Shown here: one piece after another, positions 60,625 to 64,000 of the stretch
Layout of the letters: the number at the start of each line of letters is the position of its first letter
Position numbering within the stretch: position 1 is the first letter of the stretch
NCBI GenBank assembly: GCA_965221465.1
Contig: OZ244892.1
Span: forward strand, 3,286,001-3,350,000
Source of the DNA: Azophilus sp965221465
GTDB lineage: Bacteria; Pseudomonadota; Gammaproteobacteria; Pseudomonadales; Azotimanducaceae
Reading direction: 5' to 3'
Length of the DNA stretch: 64,000 bases
Made by a program: the position numbers and the translations under genes
The notes under the pieces: model-generated
What the model saw: the letters and a program-made list of their open reading frames with translations, nothing else
What the model was told of the DNA's origin: nothing
Database searches by the model: none

Positions 60625-62862
60625 TCAGAACCGGTGACGAATGCGAAACGTCAGCCAGCGCGGCCGGTTCGGGCGGGCGCCGTATGGCCGATGGGAGACG
60701 ATTGCGTTTTGGTCGAGCACGTTGCCCACCACCAACTGCAACAGGGTGGATTTTCGAAAGTGCCACCTGGCCGTCAGGTCGACCGTTGCATGGCCGTCCG
60801 CATGCAGACCGTTCGCTACCGGCCCCTGTCCGGGCTCTTCGCGCATTTTCGATTGGTGCCTGACGGCGGCGGACAGTTCCCAGGCTGCACCAAAAAGGCC
60901 GATGCGAGCGAGGCCCCGGTGGCGCGGCAGGTACGGCAATTCGTCGTCTTCGTGCACCAGCCCCCATTGCGAAAAGCCGGAAAGAAAGCCTGTCTGGAAT
61001 GCCGAGTCGGTGTAGGTATAGACCAGATCCAAATCGAGGCCGATACCGGGCGTCAACTCCCGGGTCCAGGCGGCAGTGAGTTCAGCCCCATGAACCTTCA
61101 CGCGACCGCCATTGAACTCCTCACCCGCGTCGCAGCCGGAATCGCTGACACGACAGCGGCCGATCAGGTTTTCGTAATCGCTCAGGAAGCCCACGGCTTC
61201 GAATTGCAGGGCGGCAGTGCGCCAGCGAAGGCCGTACTCGAAATTCAGACTTCGTTCCGGATCGACGCCGGACGATCCCGGACCGGCGGGCGAAAACCCA
61301 CGGTAGACGCCGCCGAGCACACCGAGCGTATCCGTGACCTGCCAGAAGATTCCGAATCCCGGGGACAGCACCGACTGCCTGTTGTCGAGCGTCGCGCCAG
61401 TCCGCAGGTCTTCGGATTTGCCCTCAATCTGCTCATGGCGCAGCCCGAGCGTCAACTGGAGGCCCCGCCAGTTCAGTTCCTCGGAAGCGAATGCCGCCAG
61501 CGCGATCGTATCCGCTCGGTCCACTACACTGGGTGGCCTGTCGAATTCGTCCCAGACCATTTCGCCCCCCCGCATGAGATAGCCTCGCGGCCGATGGTCG
61601 CGCTCCACCTCGTCGCCATGCAGGCGTACACCGACGGTGAATCGATGGTCGAACGCGCCGAACGCGCCATCCGCAACCACCGTCGCCTGAACGCCCCGCG
61701 AATTGAAAACGCGATCGCTGTCGGTGACTTTCAGGGTCTGGTCGTCGACCGGGATCGAATCCATGGCGCCGACGAGCAGGTCGTATTGCTGGCTGTATCG
61801 TGGCGGTGCGGCGAGCACGGATTGCAGGGAACTGCCGGCCAAGAATCCCGCCAGCTTGTTCCAGCGGCGCTCGAAGCGATTCCAGTATGCCTTCGCGTTG
61901 AGACTGACGCCGCCGACCAACAGGCCGTAGTTGAGGTGCGCATTGAAATGTTCGGACTGGAAGCGGTCGAGTTGCGAAGCCGGGTAGCGGCGTTCGGGAT
62001 TGGCCGCGAAGTCTTCGTCCGTGAGGCCCAGGTAGGTTTCGTTCGAATCCTCATCCGCGTAGCCGAGCTTCAGCGTGAGCCGTTGATAGAACCGGCTGCC
62101 CGGCGTCCAACTCAGCTTGACGCCGATGTCGTTGCGGACGAAACCGGTATTGCCCCCGCCATCGAGTTCCTTGAAGCCGTCGCTGGCATAACGCAGACCC
62201 TCGAGCAGGAAACCGAAGTTCGAGTTGCCGAGCGGCCCGCCGTGGGCGATGGCTGCCTTGTGGAAGGCGTGGCTGCCATAGCTCAGATCCAGCTCGGAAA
62301 GCGACTCCGCCGGAACGTCCCGCGTCACCAGATTGATGGCGCCGCCGACAGTATGTGGACCGTGCCGAATGGCCGACGGGCCCTTGAGCACCTCCACACC
62401 CGTGATGCGGCTGATGTTTGGCACATAGTAGGCGGCCGGGGCCGAATAAGGCGCCGGAGCGATGAGCACCCCGTCTTCCATCAGGGTGATCTTCTGGCTG
62501 CGCTCCGCGGCGGCGCCACGAATGCCGATGTTCGGTCTTAGGCCGAAACCGTCCTCCTCGCGCACATAGATGCCGGGAACGGCTGAAATCGCCTGGTGCA
62601 TGTCGGTCGGGTCGAATCGTTCGAGTTCCTCGGTGGAAACGACGCTGCCCGAGCCGGGAACGGTTTCCCGGACACCGATAACCAGCACCTGTTCGATTCG
62701 TTGGAATGGCTTGTCGGCCCCGGTTTCCTGTTCTGCCTGGGCAGGGCAGATCGTTGCAAACAACAAGGGACTGCAAAGCCATGACAGCCTGCATGCCATC
62801 CAGCGAAGTCGACTCCCGAAGGCTTCCGGTTTGGGGTAGAGCGTGTAAAGCATGGCGAACAC
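60625..62862 (-). CDS. TonB-dependent siderophore receptor (FecA-like)
   Basis: The 745-residue outer-membrane receptor has a signal region (LSWLCSPLLFATICPAQA), a TonB-box-like QVLVIGVRETV, a plug with VSTEELERFDPTDMHQAISAVPGIYVREEDGFGLRPNIGIRGA, and a 22-strand barrel ending in IRHRF. The plug resembles ferric-dicitrate-type receptors. A Fur-like site lies 24 bases upstream, so iron repression is likely. The ligand is probably a ferric chelate. Confidence 0.9.
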   Translation of the reverse strand: MFAMLYTLYPKPEAFGSRLRWMACRLSWLCSPLLFATICPAQAEQETGADKPFQRIEQVLVIGVRETVPGSGSVVSTEELERFDPTDMHQAISAVPGIYVREEDGFGLRPNIGIRGAAAERSQKITLMEDGVLIAPAPYSAPAAYYVPNISRITGVEVLKGPSAIRHGPHTVGGAINLVTRDVPAESLSELDLSYGSHAFHKAAIAHGGPLGNSNFGFLLEGLRYASDGFKELDGGGNTGFVRNDIGVKLSWTPGSRFYQRLTLKLGYADEDSNETYLGLTDEDFAANPERRYPASQLDRFQSEHFNAHLNYGLLVGGVSLNAKAYWNRFERRWNKLAGFLAGSSLQSVLAAPPRYSQQYDLLVGAMDSIPVDDQTLKVTDSDRVFNSRGVQATVVADGAFGAFDHRFTVGVRLHGDEVERDHRPRGYLMRGGEMVWDEFDRPPSVVDRADTIALAAFASEELNWRGLQLTLGLRHEQIEGKSEDLRTGATLDNRQSVLSPGFGIFWQVTDTLGVLGGVYRGFSPAGPGSSGVDPERSLNFEYGLRWRTAALQFEAVGFLSDYENLIGRCRVSDSGCDAGEEFNGGRVKVHGAELTAAWTRELTPGIGLDLDLVYTYTDSAFQTGFLSGFSQWGLVHEDDELPYLPRHRGLARIGLFGAAWELSAAVRHQSKMREEPGQGPVANGLHADGHATVDLTARWHFRKSTLLQLVVGNVLDQNAIVSHRPYGARPNRPRWLTFRIRHRF

Positions 62863-62886
62863 TTCTGAGGACGAAACGCCATACTA

Positions 62887-62905
62887 AATGATAATGGTTT
62901 CTATT
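62887..62905. promoter_or_regulatory. Fur-box-like operator between the siderophore receptor and the ABC ATPase
   Basis: ATGATAATGGTTTCTATTT in an AT-rich stretch resembles the inverted Fur box (ATGATAAT-N-ATTATCAT pattern, with mismatches in the right half). It sits just upstream of the TonB receptor start, as expected for iron-repressed receptors, and about 130 bases from the divergent ABC gene. Confidence 0.6.
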
Positions 62906-63036
62906 TGTATTAATTTTTTTCTCTGATTCACACTCCCCCGGACGGCCCGAGGAAAACGGCAAGTTCCCCGACCGGTTGGCCGCCCACAGTGCGCATGCCC
63001 GCTGAGATGCGCGGCGCAAAAGGGTATAACTACCCA

Positions 63037-64000
<964 letters not shown>

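Overview
The window is GC-rich, densely coded DNA with no rRNA or tRNA genes. It most resembles a gammaproteobacterial chromosome. The evidence for that is a type-1 glutamate-cysteine ligase next to an ACP phosphodiesterase (gshA-acpH), DsbB, a Mg-type HemB, an ATP-type PEP carboxykinase, a YrfG-like GMP/IMP nucleotidase, CysQ and ArfB. The species cannot be named from sequence alone. The mix of TonB receptors, sulfatase, AbgT, SSS and APC transporters, P450, SDR and LLM enzymes suits a marine or host-associated heterotroph, but that is inference.

Region 1 (0.2-16.4 kb): after a zinc alcohol dehydrogenase-like gene comes a probable genome-defence locus, mostly on the minus strand. It holds an SNF2 helicase with a C-terminal DUF3883 domain, a DUF1156 DNA methyltransferase and a HEPN-AAA ATPase (DUF499 type). 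Between or beside these lie a ClpP-like SDH protease with a 70-residue companion, a VapBC-like toxin-antitoxin pair, an orphan XRE antitoxin-like gene, an XRE/ImmA-IrrE regulator-protease, and three gene remnants: a duplicated DUF3883 tail, an ImmA tail and an internally deleted PIN-like gene.

Region 2 (16.6-28.1 kb) is conserved housekeeping: an LLM oxidoreductase, then the minus-strand run QOR-dsbB-parA-hemB-trxA, the run pckA-gshA-acpH, a nucleotidase, and cysQ.

Region 3 (28-46.4 kb) carries the whole propionyl-CoA to succinyl-CoA route in two parts. Methylmalonyl-CoA mutase and epimerase are at 30.6-33.2 kb, and propionyl-CoA carboxylase beta and alpha subunits are at 39.7-43.4 kb. Between and around them are a P450, a Uma2-type nuclease, a stand-alone DUF3883 protein, a sodium:solute symporter with a tiny divergent membrane protein, a sulfatase, transposase scars and a TonB receptor with His/Glu-rich loops.

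Region 4 (46.7-64 kb) has a CBS protein, a MauG-type di-haem peroxidase with a YtkA/FixH-like partner, an APC permease, an overlapping GCS2 ligase/M14 deacylase pair, SDR, nitronate monooxygenase, ArfB, an AbgT transporter, a Fur-box-linked TonB receptor, and the start of an ABC ATPase that runs off the window.

A dispersed repeat family runs through the whole window and nearly always sits just beyond a stop codon. One module (B, about 244 bp) has inverted termini and two perfect internal hairpins. A second module (A) folds into a 30-bp stem in which the differences between two copies keep RNA pairing, and one copy of A is nested inside B. The repeat family and the composite defence locus are the two features most worth following up.
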